NCBI GenBank assembly: GCA_016213205.1 | Contig: JACRAZ010000060.1 | Coordinates: 62,001 to 126,000, forward strand | DNA from: Burkholderiales bacterium | GTDB taxonomy: Bacteria; Pseudomonadota; Gammaproteobacteria; Burkholderiales; Burkholderiaceae_C | DNA length: 64,000 bases | Reading direction: 5' to 3' | Notes under the pieces: generated by a model | Database searches by the model: none | Seen by the model: only the letters and a program-made list of their open reading frames with translations | What the model was told of the DNA's origin: nothing | In this document: one piece after another, positions 46,156-58,674 of the stretch | Numbering within the stretch: position 1 is the first letter of the stretch | Layout: every line of letters starts with the position of its first letter | Program-made: the position numbers and the translations under genes

Positions 46156-47370
46156 TCAGGAAGGTGACAGCCGGCGCGCAATCTCGCGCACCAGCTCGCG
46201 CGCAAGGCTCAGCTTGTCGGCGGTGGCGAGCTCGCGTTCGCCAGCGGCGTCCACCAGCAGCAGGGTGTTGTCGTCGCGGCCGAAGGTGGCAGGCCCCAGG
46301 TTGCCCACCACCAGCGGCACGTTCTTGCGCACCAGCTTCTCGCGCGCATGGTGCGCCAGGTCCTGGCTCTCGGCGGCGAAGCCCACGCAGTAGGGCCGTG
46401 GGTCCAGGCGCGCCACCGCGGCCAGGATGTCGGGGTTCTCGGTCAGCTCGAAGCTGGGCGTGCGCTGCGCACCGTCCTTCTTGATCTTGTGCTCGGCCAA
46501 CGCGGCCGGGCGCCAGTCGGCCACCGCGGCGGTGGCCACGAACACATCGTGCGCGGCAGCGATCGGCAGCACGGCATCGTGCATCTGCAACGCGCTGCGC
46601 ACATCGATGCGGCGCACGTGGCGCGGCGTGGGCAGGTGCACCGGGCCGGCCACCAGCGTGACCGCCGCCCCGGCCTCCTGCGCGGCCCGCGCAATCGCGA
46701 ACCCCATCTTGCCGCTGGACAGGTTGGTGATGCCGCGCACCGGGTCGATGGCCTCGAAGGTGGGGCCGGCCGTGATCAGCACGGTGCGCCCCGCCAGCAG
46801 TTTGGGCTGGAAGAAGGCGATCAGCTCGTCGCACAGTTCCTCCGCCTCGAGCATGCGGCCATCACCCACCTCGCCACAGGCCTGGTCGCCGGCGCCGGGG
46901 CCCAGCACCACCGCGCCATCGGCCGTGGCCTGCGCCACGTTGCGCCGGGTGGCGGGGTGGGCCCACATCTCGCGGTTCATCGCCGGGGCCAACAGCAGCG
47001 GGCAGCGTTCGAGTGGACGCGCCACGCACAGCAGCGACAGCAGTTCGTCCGCCCTGCCCTGCGCCACCTTGGCGATGAAATCGGCCGAGGCCGGCGCCAC
47101 CAGGATTGCATCGGCCTCGCGCGAGAGGTTGATGTGCGCCATGTTGTTGGGCTCGCGCGCGTCCCATTGGCTGGTGGCCACCGGGCGGCCGGACAGGGCC
47201 TGCATCGTGACCGGGGTGATGAAGGCCTGGGCGGCCTCGGTCATCACCACCTGCACGGTGGCCCCGGCCTTGGTGAGCAGGCGCACCAGTTCGGCGGACT
47301 TGTAGCAGGCGATGCCGCCCGAGAGGCCGAGCACGACATGGCGGCCGGCCAGAGCTGGAGGATTCGACAT
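46156..47370 (-). CDS. coaBC: Bifunctional phosphopantothenoylcysteine decarboxylase / synthetase
   Basis: 404-residue enzyme for two steps of coenzyme A synthesis. The CoaC flavoprotein domain (1-185) has [18 protein letters not shown], catalytic H79 in [19 protein letters not shown] and C165 in [10 protein letters not shown]. The CoaB domain has [20 protein letters not shown], the Lys motif HKIKKDG and AKLVRK-like C-terminal sequence. Start [11 protein letters not shown] at 47370; the longer frame to 47421 is not supported. It lies 32 bases after lepB. Confidence 0.95.
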   Translation of the reverse strand: MSNPPALAGRHVVLGLSGGIACYKSAELVRLLTKAGATVQVVMTEAAQAFITPVTMQALSGRPVATSQWDAREPNNMAHINLSREADAILVAPASADFIAKVAQGRADELLSLLCVARPLERCPLLLAPAMNREMWAHPATRRNVAQATADGAVVLGPGAGDQACGEVGDGRMLEAEELCDELIAFFQPKLLAGRTVLITAGPTFEAIDPVRGITNLSSGKMGFAIARAAQEAGAAVTLVAGPVHLPTPRHVRRIDVRSALQMHDAVLPIAAAHDVFVATAAVADWRPAALAEHKIKKDGAQRTPSFELTENPDILAAVARLDPRPYCVGFAAESQDLAHHAREKLVRKNVPLVVGNLGPATFGRDDNTLLLVDAAGERELATADKLSLARELVREIARRLSPS

Positions 47371-47402
47371 GGCGGGCAATGTAGCGCAGGCCGGCGCGGC
47401 AC

Positions 47403-48191
47403 CTACGAAGGCTTGTGCCACCAGCGGTTGACCTCGAGGTAGTTGAACAGCACCCGGTCGACCCTGCCGTAGACCTCCCGCTCCGGCAGGAAGCCCCAGC
47501 TGCGCGAATCGGCGGAGTTGTCGCGGTTGTCGCCCAGCACCAGCAGGTGGCCGGCCGGCACAGTGCAGCGCCAGGCGCCTGGCCGCTCACTTTGGCAGTC
47601 AGGCTCGGCAATGCCCATCGGCAGGCGGCCCAGCACGAAGGGGTTGAGCTTGATCTCGTGCTCGTGTCCGGCCACCGTCTCGCGCAGCAGGCGCTGGCCG
47701 CGGTCGGCCTCGTGCGCACCCCAGCCCAGGTCCTTCAGGGCGATCGGCGCCCCGTTGACCGCCACGCCACCATCGCGGAACGTGACACGGTCGCCTGCCA
47801 GCGCGACGATGCGCTTGACATAGAACTGCGAAACGTCGGGCGGAAACCTGAACACGGCGATGTCGCCCCGCTCGGGCCGCCCCATCGGCACCGCGGTGTT
47901 GGTGAACGGCAGCCGGGGCCCATACGCCAGGTGGTTGATCAGCAGCATGTCGCCCACCCGCAGCGTGGGCTCCATCGACGAGCTGGGCACACGCTGCCAG
48001 TCGGCCAGCGCGACGCGGCAGGTGAACACCAGCAGCACCACCGCGAACAGGTCGGCGCCCCAATGCGCCCACCAGGGCTTGTCGGTGCGGCCGCGCCGGC
48101 GTTGCAGCCACCAGCTCAGGCTGAGCGTGCCGGTCACCAGCGCCAGCAAGGTCAACACTTCGTTGAACGCGAATCCGATCGTCATGGGCAT
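47403..48191 (-). CDS. lepB: Signal peptidase I
   Basis: 262-residue membrane peptidase that removes signal peptides from exported proteins. Two N-terminal helices (VLTLLALVTGTLSLSWWL and LFAVVLLVFTCRVALA), then catalytic S72 in VPSSSMEPTLRVGD and general-base K126 in FYVKRIVALAGDR. GDNRDNSADSRSWG marks box E. Usually lepB sits beside lepA and rnc in proteobacteria, but here it is upstream of coaBC, so it may be an additional or relocated copy. ATG at 48191 or 48185. Confidence 0.93.
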   Translation of the reverse strand: MPMTIGFAFNEVLTLLALVTGTLSLSWWLQRRRGRTDKPWWAHWGADLFAVVLLVFTCRVALADWQRVPSSSMEPTLRVGDMLLINHLAYGPRLPFTNTAVPMGRPERGDIAVFRFPPDVSQFYVKRIVALAGDRVTFRDGGVAVNGAPIALKDLGWGAHEADRGQRLLRETVAGHEHEIKLNPFVLGRLPMGIAEPDCQSERPGAWRCTVPAGHLLVLGDNRDNSADSRSWGFLPEREVYGRVDRVLFNYLEVNRWWHKPS

Positions 48192-48295
48192 ACCGCGATT
48201 GCTTCGATGCCAGGCATTGTCGGCCCGGCCCGCTGCCGTTCATGCCGCTCGCACGGCCATTCAACCCATCCGGCAGCACCGGCGCGCGTGCGGGC

Positions 48296-49062
<767 letters not shown>

Positions 49063-49066
<4 letters not shown>

Positions 49067-50157
49067 GCCTTGAGCTCGCGTGCGGTGATGGTGTACTGGA
49101 AGCCGTCCGGGTCCAGCGGGTCGTAGCGGCCGGCGGCGTTTTCGCACTGCGGGTACATGAGAAAGCCGAGCGCCGGCCCGTCGCTGCCCGGCAGCTTGAC
49201 ATCGTGCGCGGTGTTGTACGCGAGCCAGTTGCCTTCCCAGCCGCCGAACAAGGCCTTGTTCACCGGCGCCACCAGCGGGTGGGCCGGGTCCTTCAGCCAT
49301 TCGGACGACTCCAGCCGCATCACCTTGCCCACATCGGCCGGGTCCATCGCCACCCAGCCATGGTCCTTCAGCCACACTTCGGCGCGGCAGTGCTGCGCAC
49401 CCTTCAGGTTGGCCGAGTTGCCACCGAGTTCTCGGTAACCGAAGGCAGAGGGCACGAGCCGGATGCCGTACACATCCCGCGCCGGAAGGCCTGCCGCGCG
49501 CACCAGGCCGACGAACAGGCCGTTGATGTCACCGCACTTGCCGCTGAGGTTGCCGGTCTCGAGCATGGTCTTGATGTCGCCCACGCCGCAGCCGCGCACC
49601 TTGGGCTCGCGGTGGGTGTTGCGCACCACCCAGTCGTAGATGCGCTGCACCTTCTCGCGGTCGCCGGCGGCGCCCCGGCTGGCCTCAAGCGCCGTCTGGC
49701 GCACGATGCCGTCGGTGGGCATCAGGGCCGTGGGGAGGGTCCAGGCGCGCAGGCTGTCGGCGCTGTCCGGCCCCGGGCTCTTGCGCGACCAGTCGACCGC
49801 ACGGCTGCGGGTGCGCACCCGGCTGGTGACCTCCACCACCGGTGGCACGGTTGCGGCGCCGAACTCGGCCACCAGCATGCGGGCACCGTAGCGGCCATCG
49901 GTGGCCACGCGGGTGGCCGCCGCGGTGCCGGTCCAGCTGTCGCCCAGCACCTGCTGATAGTCGGCCTCCACCGAGGGCAGCGGCACCCACACGCGGGTGC
50001 TGCCCCGGGGCTGGCGCACCTCGATGCGGGTGACGAGCTCGAATTCACGCCAGGCCCCGGGCTGCGGCTCGAAGCGGCGGGACTGGGCCTGCGCGGGCAA
50101 GGCGGCGCTGGCGGCCAGGGCCAGCAGGGAACGGCGGTCGATGAATGAAGCGTGCAT
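49063..50157 (-). CDS. Secreted transglutaminase-like protein
   Basis: 364-residue exported protein. The N-terminus [20 protein letters not shown] with an A-Q-A cleavage is Sec- or Tat-like (twin Arg before the hydrophobic part). The transglutaminase core has C208 in [16 protein letters not shown]256 in [12 protein letters not shown] and D272 in VAMDPADVG, so the triad is complete. A conserved [13 protein letters not shown] precedes the catalytic Cys. The substrate is unknown; periplasmic protein cross-linking or peptide cleavage are both possible. 27 bases after the TlpA-like gene, so a redox partner acting on the cysteines is conceivable. Confidence 0.87.
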
Positions 50158-50184
50158 GGCAGTGGTTCAGGTGATGCGGCATTG

Positions 50185-50697
50185 TCACCGCGACCGGGCC
50201 AGCAGCGTGGTGATCCAGCCGCGGGCCTCGGCGCTGCCCCAGTCCACCTCGCCCAGCACCTGTCGCTGCGGGCGCCCACCGCGCGCCACGAGCACGGTGG
50301 TGGGAAACAGGCGCGAGGTCCAGGCGCTGGTGACGCTGCCATCGCGGTCCATCAGCACCGGCAGGTCGGTGCCCAGTTGCTCGAGGAAGGCGCGCACCGC
50401 GCGCTCGGGCTCCTGGTAGTTGATCGTCAGCACCCGCAGGCCTTCGGCCTCGTGGCGCTGGGCCATCAGGGCGAGCGAAGGCATCTCGGCCCGGCAGGGC
50501 TCGCACCAGCTGGCCCAGAAGTTCAGCACCAGCGGGTGGTCGCGCAGCGCGGCGATGTCATGGGGCCGGCCCTCCAGATCCGGCAGCCGCAGCGGCGGTG
50601 CTGGCCGATGGCGTGGCCATTCGCGCAGCTGGTGGGCGGCGGCCGGCACAGCCCAGGCAACCAGGGCCGGCAGGACGGTGCGGCGTGCCAGGTTCAT
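50185..50697 (-). CDS. TlpA/ResA-like periplasmic thioredoxin
   Basis: 170-residue thiol-disulfide protein. N-terminal twin-arginine-like signal (MNLARRTVLPALVAWAVPAA), then the thioredoxin fold with redox motif C65-E-P-C68 in NFWASWCEPCRAEMPSLALM and the cis-Pro near LFPTTVLV. The intermediate CEPC is common in TlpA-like reductases. It lies between the hydrolase and the transglutaminase gene; it may keep the transglutaminase catalytic Cys reduced, which is inference. Confidence 0.92.
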   Translation of the reverse strand: MNLARRTVLPALVAWAVPAAAHQLREWPRHRPAPPLRLPDLEGRPHDIAALRDHPLVLNFWASWCEPCRAEMPSLALMAQRHEAEGLRVLTINYQEPERAVRAFLEQLGTDLPVLMDRDGSVTSAWTSRLFPTTVLVARGGRPQRQVLGEVDWGSAEARGWITTLLARSR

Positions 50698-50709
50698 CCG
50701 ACCGCCGCC

Positions 50710-51555
50710 TCAGCGCGCACCGAGCTGTTGGTGCAGGAACTGCAGCAGCCGCTCGCGTGATGCGGCACGCGCAGCCGGCTGCCCACCCACGTGCACGCCC
50801 TGGCCGGGGCGCACGCCGTTGGGCACGTCGGTGCGCAGCACCAGCGGCGCGGTGCCGTCGAAGCCGTGGTACGCCCCGGCATAGGTGGCGAGCTGCACGC
50901 CCGGCGCCCGGGCCTGCGCGGCCAAGGCTTCGCAGGGTGCGGCGGGGGTCCAGTCGTCCTCCGCGCCCAGCAGCAGCAGCAGCGGCGCCACGGGCTGCCA
51001 GCCCTGCTTCAGCGGCTCGCTGCAGCCGGGATAGAAGGCCACGGCGAAGGCCGGGCGCACCGGCGCGGTCATCACCTCGGCCTGGTCACGCTGCGTGGCG
51101 GCCAGCACGGCCGAGCCGCCGTGCGACCAGCCCATCAGCCCCAGGCGCGCTGCGTCGACCCCGGGTTGTGCGGCCAGCCACTGCAGCGCCCCGAGCGCGT
51201 CACGCCGGCGGTTCGCCTGGGTGACGGCGCGTTGCTTCAGCCGCTGGGTGCACAGCTCCTTTTCGCCCCGCGGCGTGAGCGAATCGGCGACCAGCACGTG
51301 CAGGCCCTGGGCGTTCAACAGTTCGGCGTACTCCAGCATGCGGCGCGAGAGCCGGCCACGGCTGTCGTACGGGCCGCCGCAGCCGTGCAGCAGCAGCATG
51401 GCCGGCGCCGGGCCGGCCACCGTGGCGGGAAACCAGAAGCCTGGCTGGCGCAGCGCCACCCCATCGCGCCGGTCGAGGCTGGGAACCTCCACGGCCTGCG
51501 GTGCCGCCTGCGCCAGCGTGCAGGCCAGCCAGCCCAGCAGCGCGAGCCCCTTCAC
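50710..51555 (-). CDS. Dienelactone hydrolase-family alpha/beta hydrolase (secreted)
   Basis: 281-residue alpha/beta hydrolase with a signal peptide (MKGLALLGWLACTLAQAAPQ). Oxyanion region MLLLHGCGGPYDSRGR, nucleophile Ser in GLMGWSHGGSAVLA, acid in LLLGAEDDWTPAAPCEAL and the His in YAGAYHGFDGTAPL. This resembles the dienelactone hydrolase group but has Ser rather than Cys as nucleophile. Substrate unknown. Start overlaps the GNAT stop by 4 bases (ATGA). Confidence 0.88.
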   Translation of the reverse strand: MKGLALLGWLACTLAQAAPQAVEVPSLDRRDGVALRQPGFWFPATVAGPAPAMLLLHGCGGPYDSRGRLSRRMLEYAELLNAQGLHVLVADSLTPRGEKELCTQRLKQRAVTQANRRRDALGALQWLAAQPGVDAARLGLMGWSHGGSAVLAATQRDQAEVMTAPVRPAFAVAFYPGCSEPLKQGWQPVAPLLLLLGAEDDWTPAAPCEALAAQARAPGVQLATYAGAYHGFDGTAPLVLRTDVPNGVRPGQGVHVGGQPAARAASRERLLQFLHQQLGAR

Positions 51556-52112
51556 GATGCCGGCCCGCCACCGATGCGTGGCGGCGAAGGATGCAGCCGC
51601 GCCATCGACAGCACGTCGATGTACTGGCCATCACGCAGTGCGTAACCCCTGTGCAGGCCCTCCTTCTGGAAGCCGAAGCGTTCGTACAGCGCGATGGCGC
51701 GAAGGTTGTCGACGAACACCGTGAGCTCCAGGCGCAGCACCTGGCCCCAGCCATCGCACCAGTCGCACAGGGCCTGCATCAAGGCCGTGCCCACGCCCTG
51801 GCCTTGCGCATCGGCATCGACGGAGATGCCCATCTGCATGGCATGGCGCCGCCGCAGGGCCGGGCCGCAAGGGTGCAGGCCCGCACTGCCCACCACCTGG
51901 GGCGGCTGGCCGCCGGCCTGGCGCTCGGCCACCAGCATCAGGTCCGGCTTGCCGGGCGCCAGCATCTCGGCCAGGCGGTCACGCCAGACCTCCTCGTTCG
52001 TGTAGGGCAGCTGCATCAGGTTGGCCAGCACCCGGGGATCGCCCATGATGCGGGCAAAGGCGCCGGCATCGGCCTGGGTGGCGCGTCTCACGGTGATCGG
52101 CATCGCGGTCAT
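51552..52112 (-). CDS. GNAT family N-acetyltransferase
   Basis: 186-residue acetyltransferase. MPITVRRATQADAGAFARIM at the start, acetyl-CoA loop in VDADAQGQGVGTALMQALCD and the closing motif LRAIALYERFGFQKEGLHRG, as in PhnO/RimI-like proteins. The acceptor cannot be read. The start at 52112 is set by GGGAGA seven bases upstream; a second ATG lies at 52103. The next gene (hydrolase) overlaps by 4 bases. First gene of a five-gene run ending at 48296. Confidence 0.88.
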   Translation of the reverse strand: MTAMPITVRRATQADAGAFARIMGDPRVLANLMQLPYTNEEVWRDRLAEMLAPGKPDLMLVAERQAGGQPPQVVGSAGLHPCGPALRRRHAMQMGISVDADAQGQGVGTALMQALCDWCDGWGQVLRLELTVFVDNLRAIALYERFGFQKEGLHRGYALRDGQYIDVLSMARLHPSPPRIGGGPAS

Positions 52113-52161
52113 CACAAATCTCCCGGGCGGCATGTTCGCGGCAAGGCGGATGAAATGCAAA

Positions 52162-52211
52162 CGGCCCGCGTGAGCGGGCCGCCGGGTGCTTCGGCCCGCG
52201 TGAGCGGGCCG
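52162..52211. repeat. Two tandem identical hairpins after alaS
   Basis: CGGCCCGCGTGAGCGGGCCG occurs twice (52162-52181 and 52192-52211), 30 bases apart. Each copy is a stem CGGCCCGC/GCGGGCCG around a TGA-centred loop. It lies between the alaS stop and the GNAT start, both on the minus strand. There is no U-run. It may end alaS transcripts or protect their 3' end. Confidence 0.65.
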
Positions 52212-52230
52212 TCGGGGGGGAACCGCGCGC

Positions 52231-54858
<2,628 letters not shown>

Positions 54859-54965
54859 GGGCCGCAATTCTATCTGCCCCCCCCTCGCGGCCCGGGTAGT
54901 CACCCGCGTGTCGGTAGATGCACCAGCGGCGCCGGCGCCGGCCCTGGGCTATAAGTTCGGCCAGC

Positions 54966-56492
54966 ATGACACACGACACCCTCATCGCATTGCTCGGGGC
55001 CGGCGCCGATGACGCCGCGGCCATTGGCGCCCCCGCGCGACCCGCCCTGCGCTTCGGCGCGCTGCGCCAGCTCATCGCCGACACCCTTCGCACCCTCAAC
55101 GGCCTGGGCATCGGCCGCAACGACCGCGTGGCGATCGTGCTGAACAACGGCCCCGAGATGGCCTGCTGCTTCATGGCCTGCGCCTGCGGCGTGGCCAGCG
55201 CACCGCTGAACCCCGCCTACCGTACCGACGAGTTCGAGTTCTACCTGTCCGACCTGAACGCGAAGGCGCTGATCGTCGAGGCCGGCAGCGCCTCGCCGGC
55301 GATCGACGTCGCCCAGAAGATGGGCGTGCGCGTGGTCGACCTGGTGGTCGATGCCGATGCCCCGGCCGGCGCCTTCCGGCTGGTGCCGCGGGGCGTGGCG
55401 GCCAGTGCCCCCGCTGCGGCGCCGGCCTGGGCCGAACCTGGCGACGTCTCGATGGTGCTGCACACCTCGGGCACCACCTCGCGGCCGAAGATCGTGCCGC
55501 TGTCGCAGCGCAACCTGGTGGCCTCGGCCCGCCACATCGCGCGCACGCTGCGGTTCAGCGCCGCCGATCGCGGCCTGAACGTGATGCCTCTGTTCCACAT
55601 CCACGGCCTGATCGCCGGCGTGCTGGCACCCTTGTCCGCCGGCTCCACGGTGTTCTGCACCCCGGGCTTCAATGCGTTGAAGTTCTTCGCCTGGATGGAC
55701 GAGGCCGCGCCCACCTGGTACACGGCGGTGCCCACGATGCACCAGGCCATCGTCTCGCGCGCAAAGGGCAATGCCGAGATCATTGCGCGGCACCCGCTGC
55801 GCTTCCTGCGCTCCTCGTCGTCGTCGATGCCGCCGCAAGTGATCAAGGAGCTGGAAGACATCTTCCACGCGCCGCTGATCGAGGCCTACGGCATGACCGA
55901 GGCCACCCACCAGATGGCCTCCAACCCGCTGCCCCCGGCGGTGCGCAAGCCGGGCACGGTGGGCATCGCCGCGGGGCCCGAGGTGGCCATCATGGACACC
56001 GACGGCGCGCTGCTGCCGGCCGGCGCCACCGGGGAGATCGTGATCCGCGGCCCCAACGTCACGGCCGGCTACGAGAACAACGACAAGGCCAATGCCGAAG
56101 CCTTCACGAACGGCTGGTTCCGCACCGGCGACCAGGGGCAGATGGATGCCGAGGGCTACATCACCATCACCGGCCGCCTGAAGGAGATCATCAACCGCGG
56201 CGGCGAGAAGGTGAGCCCGCGCGAGGTGGACGAGATCATCATGGACCACCCCGCAGTGCAACAGGTCGTAACCTTCGGCATGCCCCACGCCAAGCTCGGC
56301 GAGGAGGTGGCCGCCGCGGTGGTGCTGCGTGAAGGCATGACCCTGACCGAGCGTGCGCTGCAGGAGTTCGTGGCCCAGCGCGCGGCCGATTTCAAGGTGC
56401 CGAAGAAGATCCTGTTCATGCCCGAGATCCCGAAGGGCGCCACTGGCAAATTGCAACGAATTGGTCTGGCCCAGAAGCTTGGGCTCGTCTAG
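54966..56492 (+). CDS. Acyl-CoA synthetase, AAE3/oxalyl-CoA synthetase-like
   Basis: 508-residue ANL-family AMP-forming ligase. P-loop motif MVLHTSGTTSRPKIVPLSQ, A5-type motif EAYGMTEATHQMASNPLPP, then WFRTGDQGQMDAEGYI and the A8 hinge GRLKEIINRGGEKVSPREVD, with the catalytic Lys region GATGKLQRI near the C-terminus. The GMTEATHQMASNPLPP sequence resembles Pcs60/AAE3 oxalate-CoA ligases, so a small dicarboxylate is a candidate substrate. Start MTHDTLIALLG at 54966. 119 bases before the tandem TctC genes on the same strand. Confidence 0.85.
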   Translation: MTHDTLIALLGAGADDAAAIGAPARPALRFGALRQLIADTLRTLNGLGIGRNDRVAIVLNNGPEMACCFMACACGVASAPLNPAYRTDEFEFYLSDLNAKALIVEAGSASPAIDVAQKMGVRVVDLVVDADAPAGAFRLVPRGVAASAPAAAPAWAEPGDVSMVLHTSGTTSRPKIVPLSQRNLVASARHIARTLRFSAADRGLNVMPLFHIHGLIAGVLAPLSAGSTVFCTPGFNALKFFAWMDEAAPTWYTAVPTMHQAIVSRAKGNAEIIARHPLRFLRSSSSSMPPQVIKELEDIFHAPLIEAYGMTEATHQMASNPLPPAVRKPGTVGIAAGPEVAIMDTDGALLPAGATGEIVIRGPNVTAGYENNDKANAEAFTNGWFRTGDQGQMDAEGYITITGRLKEIINRGGEKVSPREVDEIIMDHPAVQQVVTFGMPHAKLGEEVAAAVVLREGMTLTERALQEFVAQRAADFKVPKKILFMPEIPKGATGKLQRIGLAQKLGLV

Positions 56493-56564
56493 CATGCCGG
56501 CCGCGTAGGTCTGCCTGCGCGTCCCCCGAGGTCAAGCCTGACCGGCCCGCAAGAGGCCGGCATG
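56493..56564. promoter_or_regulatory. Nested inverted repeats between the CoA ligase and tctC
   Basis: CATGCCGGCC (56493-56502) and GGCCGGCATG (56555-56564) form a perfect 10-base inverted repeat, enclosing a smaller one, GGTCA-AGCC-TGACC (56530-56543). It lies immediately after the ligase stop. It could act as a terminator-like structure or leader element for the transport genes. Confidence 0.4.
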
Positions 56565-56611
56565 GCTTTGTCATGACCTATCCCTTTGCACACCCTCCTG
56601 TGAGTCAAGCC

Positions 56612-57613
56612 ATGAAGAAGTCCTGGATCAAGTCCCTCACGCTCGCCATGGCCGCCTGTGGCCTGCTGGGTACTGCTGCCGCCGCACCCTGGGAGCCGAC
56701 CAAGCCGGTGGAGTTCGTGGTGCCGGCCGGCACCGGCGGCGGCGCCGACCAGATGGCCCGCTTCATCCAGGGCGTGGTGGCCAAGCACAAGCTGATGAAG
56801 CAGTCGATCGTCGTCGTCAACAAGAGCGGCGGCGCAGGGGCCGAGGGCTTCCTGGAGGTCAAGGGCTCGTCGGGCGATCCGCACCGGCTGATCATCACGC
56901 TGTCGAACCTGTTCACCACGCCCTTGGCCACCGGCGTGCCCTTCAACTGGCGCGACCTGACGCCGGTGTCGATGATGGCGCTCGACCAGTTCGTGCTGTG
57001 GGTCAATGCCGAGTCGCCCTACAAGACGGCCAAGGACTTCCTCGATGCGCTCAAGTCGCAGCCCAACAACACGCTGAAGATGGGTGGCACCGGCTCCAAG
57101 CAGGAAGACCAGATCATCACCGTGATGCTGGAAAACGTGGCCGGCAAGAAGATGACCTACATCCCCTACAAGGGCGGCGGCGAGGTGGCGGTGCAACTGG
57201 TGGGCAAGCACGTGTCGGCCACCGTGAACAACCCGATCGAAGCCGAATCGCACTGGCGCGCCGGCAAGCTGCGTGCACTGTGCGTGTTCGACAGCGTGCG
57301 CCTGCCCTACCCCGCCAAGCTCTCTCACGGCATGTCCTGGCAGGACATCCCCACCTGCGCGTCCGCCGGCCTGCCGGTGGAGTACCTGATGCTGCGTGGC
57401 ATCTTCATGCCGCCGAACGTCAGCAAGGAGCAGCTCGCGTTCTACGTCGATCTGCTGGGCAAGGTGCGCGCCACGCCCGACTGGAAGGAGTTCATGGAAA
57501 AGGGCGCCTTCCGCCAGACCACGATGAGTGGCCAGGCCTACTTCGACTGGGTGGCCAAGAACGAACACATGCACCGTGAGCTGATGAAGCAATCGGGCTT
57601 CATGGCGCAGTGA
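56612..57613 (+). CDS. Tripartite tricarboxylate transporter substrate-binding protein (TctC/Bug), copy 1
   Basis: 333-residue periplasmic binding protein of the Bug family, which delivers carboxylates to TctAB. Signal peptide MKKSWIKSLTLAMAACGLLG with A-A-A cleavage, then KPVEFVVPAGTGGGADQMAR (ligand-loop region), LKMGGTGSKQEDQII and VNNPIEAESHWRAGKLRALC. Start MKKSWIKS at 56612; the ATG at 56573 gives a non-signal extension. Followed after 9 bases by a close paralogue. Confidence 0.9.
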   Translation: MKKSWIKSLTLAMAACGLLGTAAAAPWEPTKPVEFVVPAGTGGGADQMARFIQGVVAKHKLMKQSIVVVNKSGGAGAEGFLEVKGSSGDPHRLIITLSNLFTTPLATGVPFNWRDLTPVSMMALDQFVLWVNAESPYKTAKDFLDALKSQPNNTLKMGGTGSKQEDQIITVMLENVAGKKMTYIPYKGGGEVAVQLVGKHVSATVNNPIEAESHWRAGKLRALCVFDSVRLPYPAKLSHGMSWQDIPTCASAGLPVEYLMLRGIFMPPNVSKEQLAFYVDLLGKVRATPDWKEFMEKGAFRQTTMSGQAYFDWVAKNEHMHRELMKQSGFMAQ

Positions 57614-57622
57614 GCCCAGACG

Positions 57623-58645
57623 ATGCAGCACACCGACCCCGCAGGGCCCCGTTTCCTCAGCGGCCTGCGCGCAGCGGCCACGGCCCTGGGACTGGCCGCC
57701 GCCACGCTGTGCCATGCCTGGGAGCCCACGCAGCCGGTGGAGATCGTCGTGCCGGCCGGCACCGGCGGTGGCGCCGACCAGATGGCCCGCTTCGTCCAGG
57801 AGGTGGTGGCCAAGCACGGCCTGATGCGGCAGCCGATCAAGGTCGTGAACATGGCGGGCAACTCCGGCGCCGACGGCCTGCTGGCCGTGCGCGAGGCCAA
57901 GGGCAACCCGCACAAGCTGATCATCACGCTGTCGAGCCTGTTCACAGTGCCGCTGGCCACCGGGGTGCAGTTCAACTGGCGCGAACTGACGCCGGTGTCG
58001 ATGATGGCGCTCGACCAGTTCGTGTTGTGGGTCAACGCGCAGTCGGCCTACAAGACCCCGCAGGCGCTGCTGTCCGCACTGCGTGAACGGCCGCCGGGCA
58101 GCTTCAAGCTCGGCGGTACCGGCAGCAAGCAGGAAGACCAGCTCATCAGCGTGCTGCTGGAGACCGCGGCCGCCACACGCATCCAGTACGTGCCGCTCAA
58201 GGGCGGTGGCGATGTGGCCAAGGCACTGGCCGCCGGCGAGGTGGACCTCACGGTGAACAACCCGATCGAGGCCGAAGCCTTGTGGCGCAGCGGCAAGCTC
58301 CGGCCCTTGTGCGTGTTCGATGGCGCCCGGCTGGACTACCCGGCCAAGCTGTCCAACGGGCAATCCTGGAACGAGATCCCGACCTGCATGTCGGCCGGCA
58401 TCCCGGCGCAGTACCTGATGCTGCGCGGCTTCTTCATGGCCGCCAAGAACACCCCCGAGCAGCAGGCCTTCTACGTGCAGCTGCTCGAGCGCGTGCGCGC
58501 GCTGCCGGAGTGGCGCGAGCTGATGGCCAAGGGCGCCTTCCGGCAGACCGCCATGACCGGCCCGAGCTACACCGAGTGGCTGGACCGCAACGAGAGTTAC
58601 CACCGCGTGCTGATGCGCGAGGCCAAGCTGATCGCCAGGCCCTGA
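57623..58645 (+). CDS. Tripartite tricarboxylate transporter substrate-binding protein (TctC/Bug), copy 2
   Basis: 340-residue close paralogue of the preceding protein. Signal peptide containing GLRAAATALGLAAATLCHAW, then QPVEIVVPAGTGGGADQMAR, FKLGGTGSKQEDQLI and VNNPIEAEALWRSGKLRPLC. Many blocks are identical with copy 1, including TPVSMMALDQFVLWVNA, so a tandem duplication is the simple explanation. The two may bind related ligands and share the TctAB pore. Start MQHTDPAGPR at 57623. Confidence 0.9.
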   Translation: MQHTDPAGPRFLSGLRAAATALGLAAATLCHAWEPTQPVEIVVPAGTGGGADQMARFVQEVVAKHGLMRQPIKVVNMAGNSGADGLLAVREAKGNPHKLIITLSSLFTVPLATGVQFNWRELTPVSMMALDQFVLWVNAQSAYKTPQALLSALRERPPGSFKLGGTGSKQEDQLISVLLETAAATRIQYVPLKGGGDVAKALAAGEVDLTVNNPIEAEALWRSGKLRPLCVFDGARLDYPAKLSNGQSWNEIPTCMSAGIPAQYLMLRGFFMAAKNTPEQQAFYVQLLERVRALPEWRELMAKGAFRQTAMTGPSYTEWLDRNESYHRVLMREAKLIARP

Positions 58646-58674
58646 TGGGCGCCGTTTTGAAGTAGGAGTCTGCG

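Noticed and set aside
52162..52211. Short repeats as the start of a CRISPR array
   Set aside because: Only two units, spacer of ten bases, and no cas genes; tandem hairpins explain it better.
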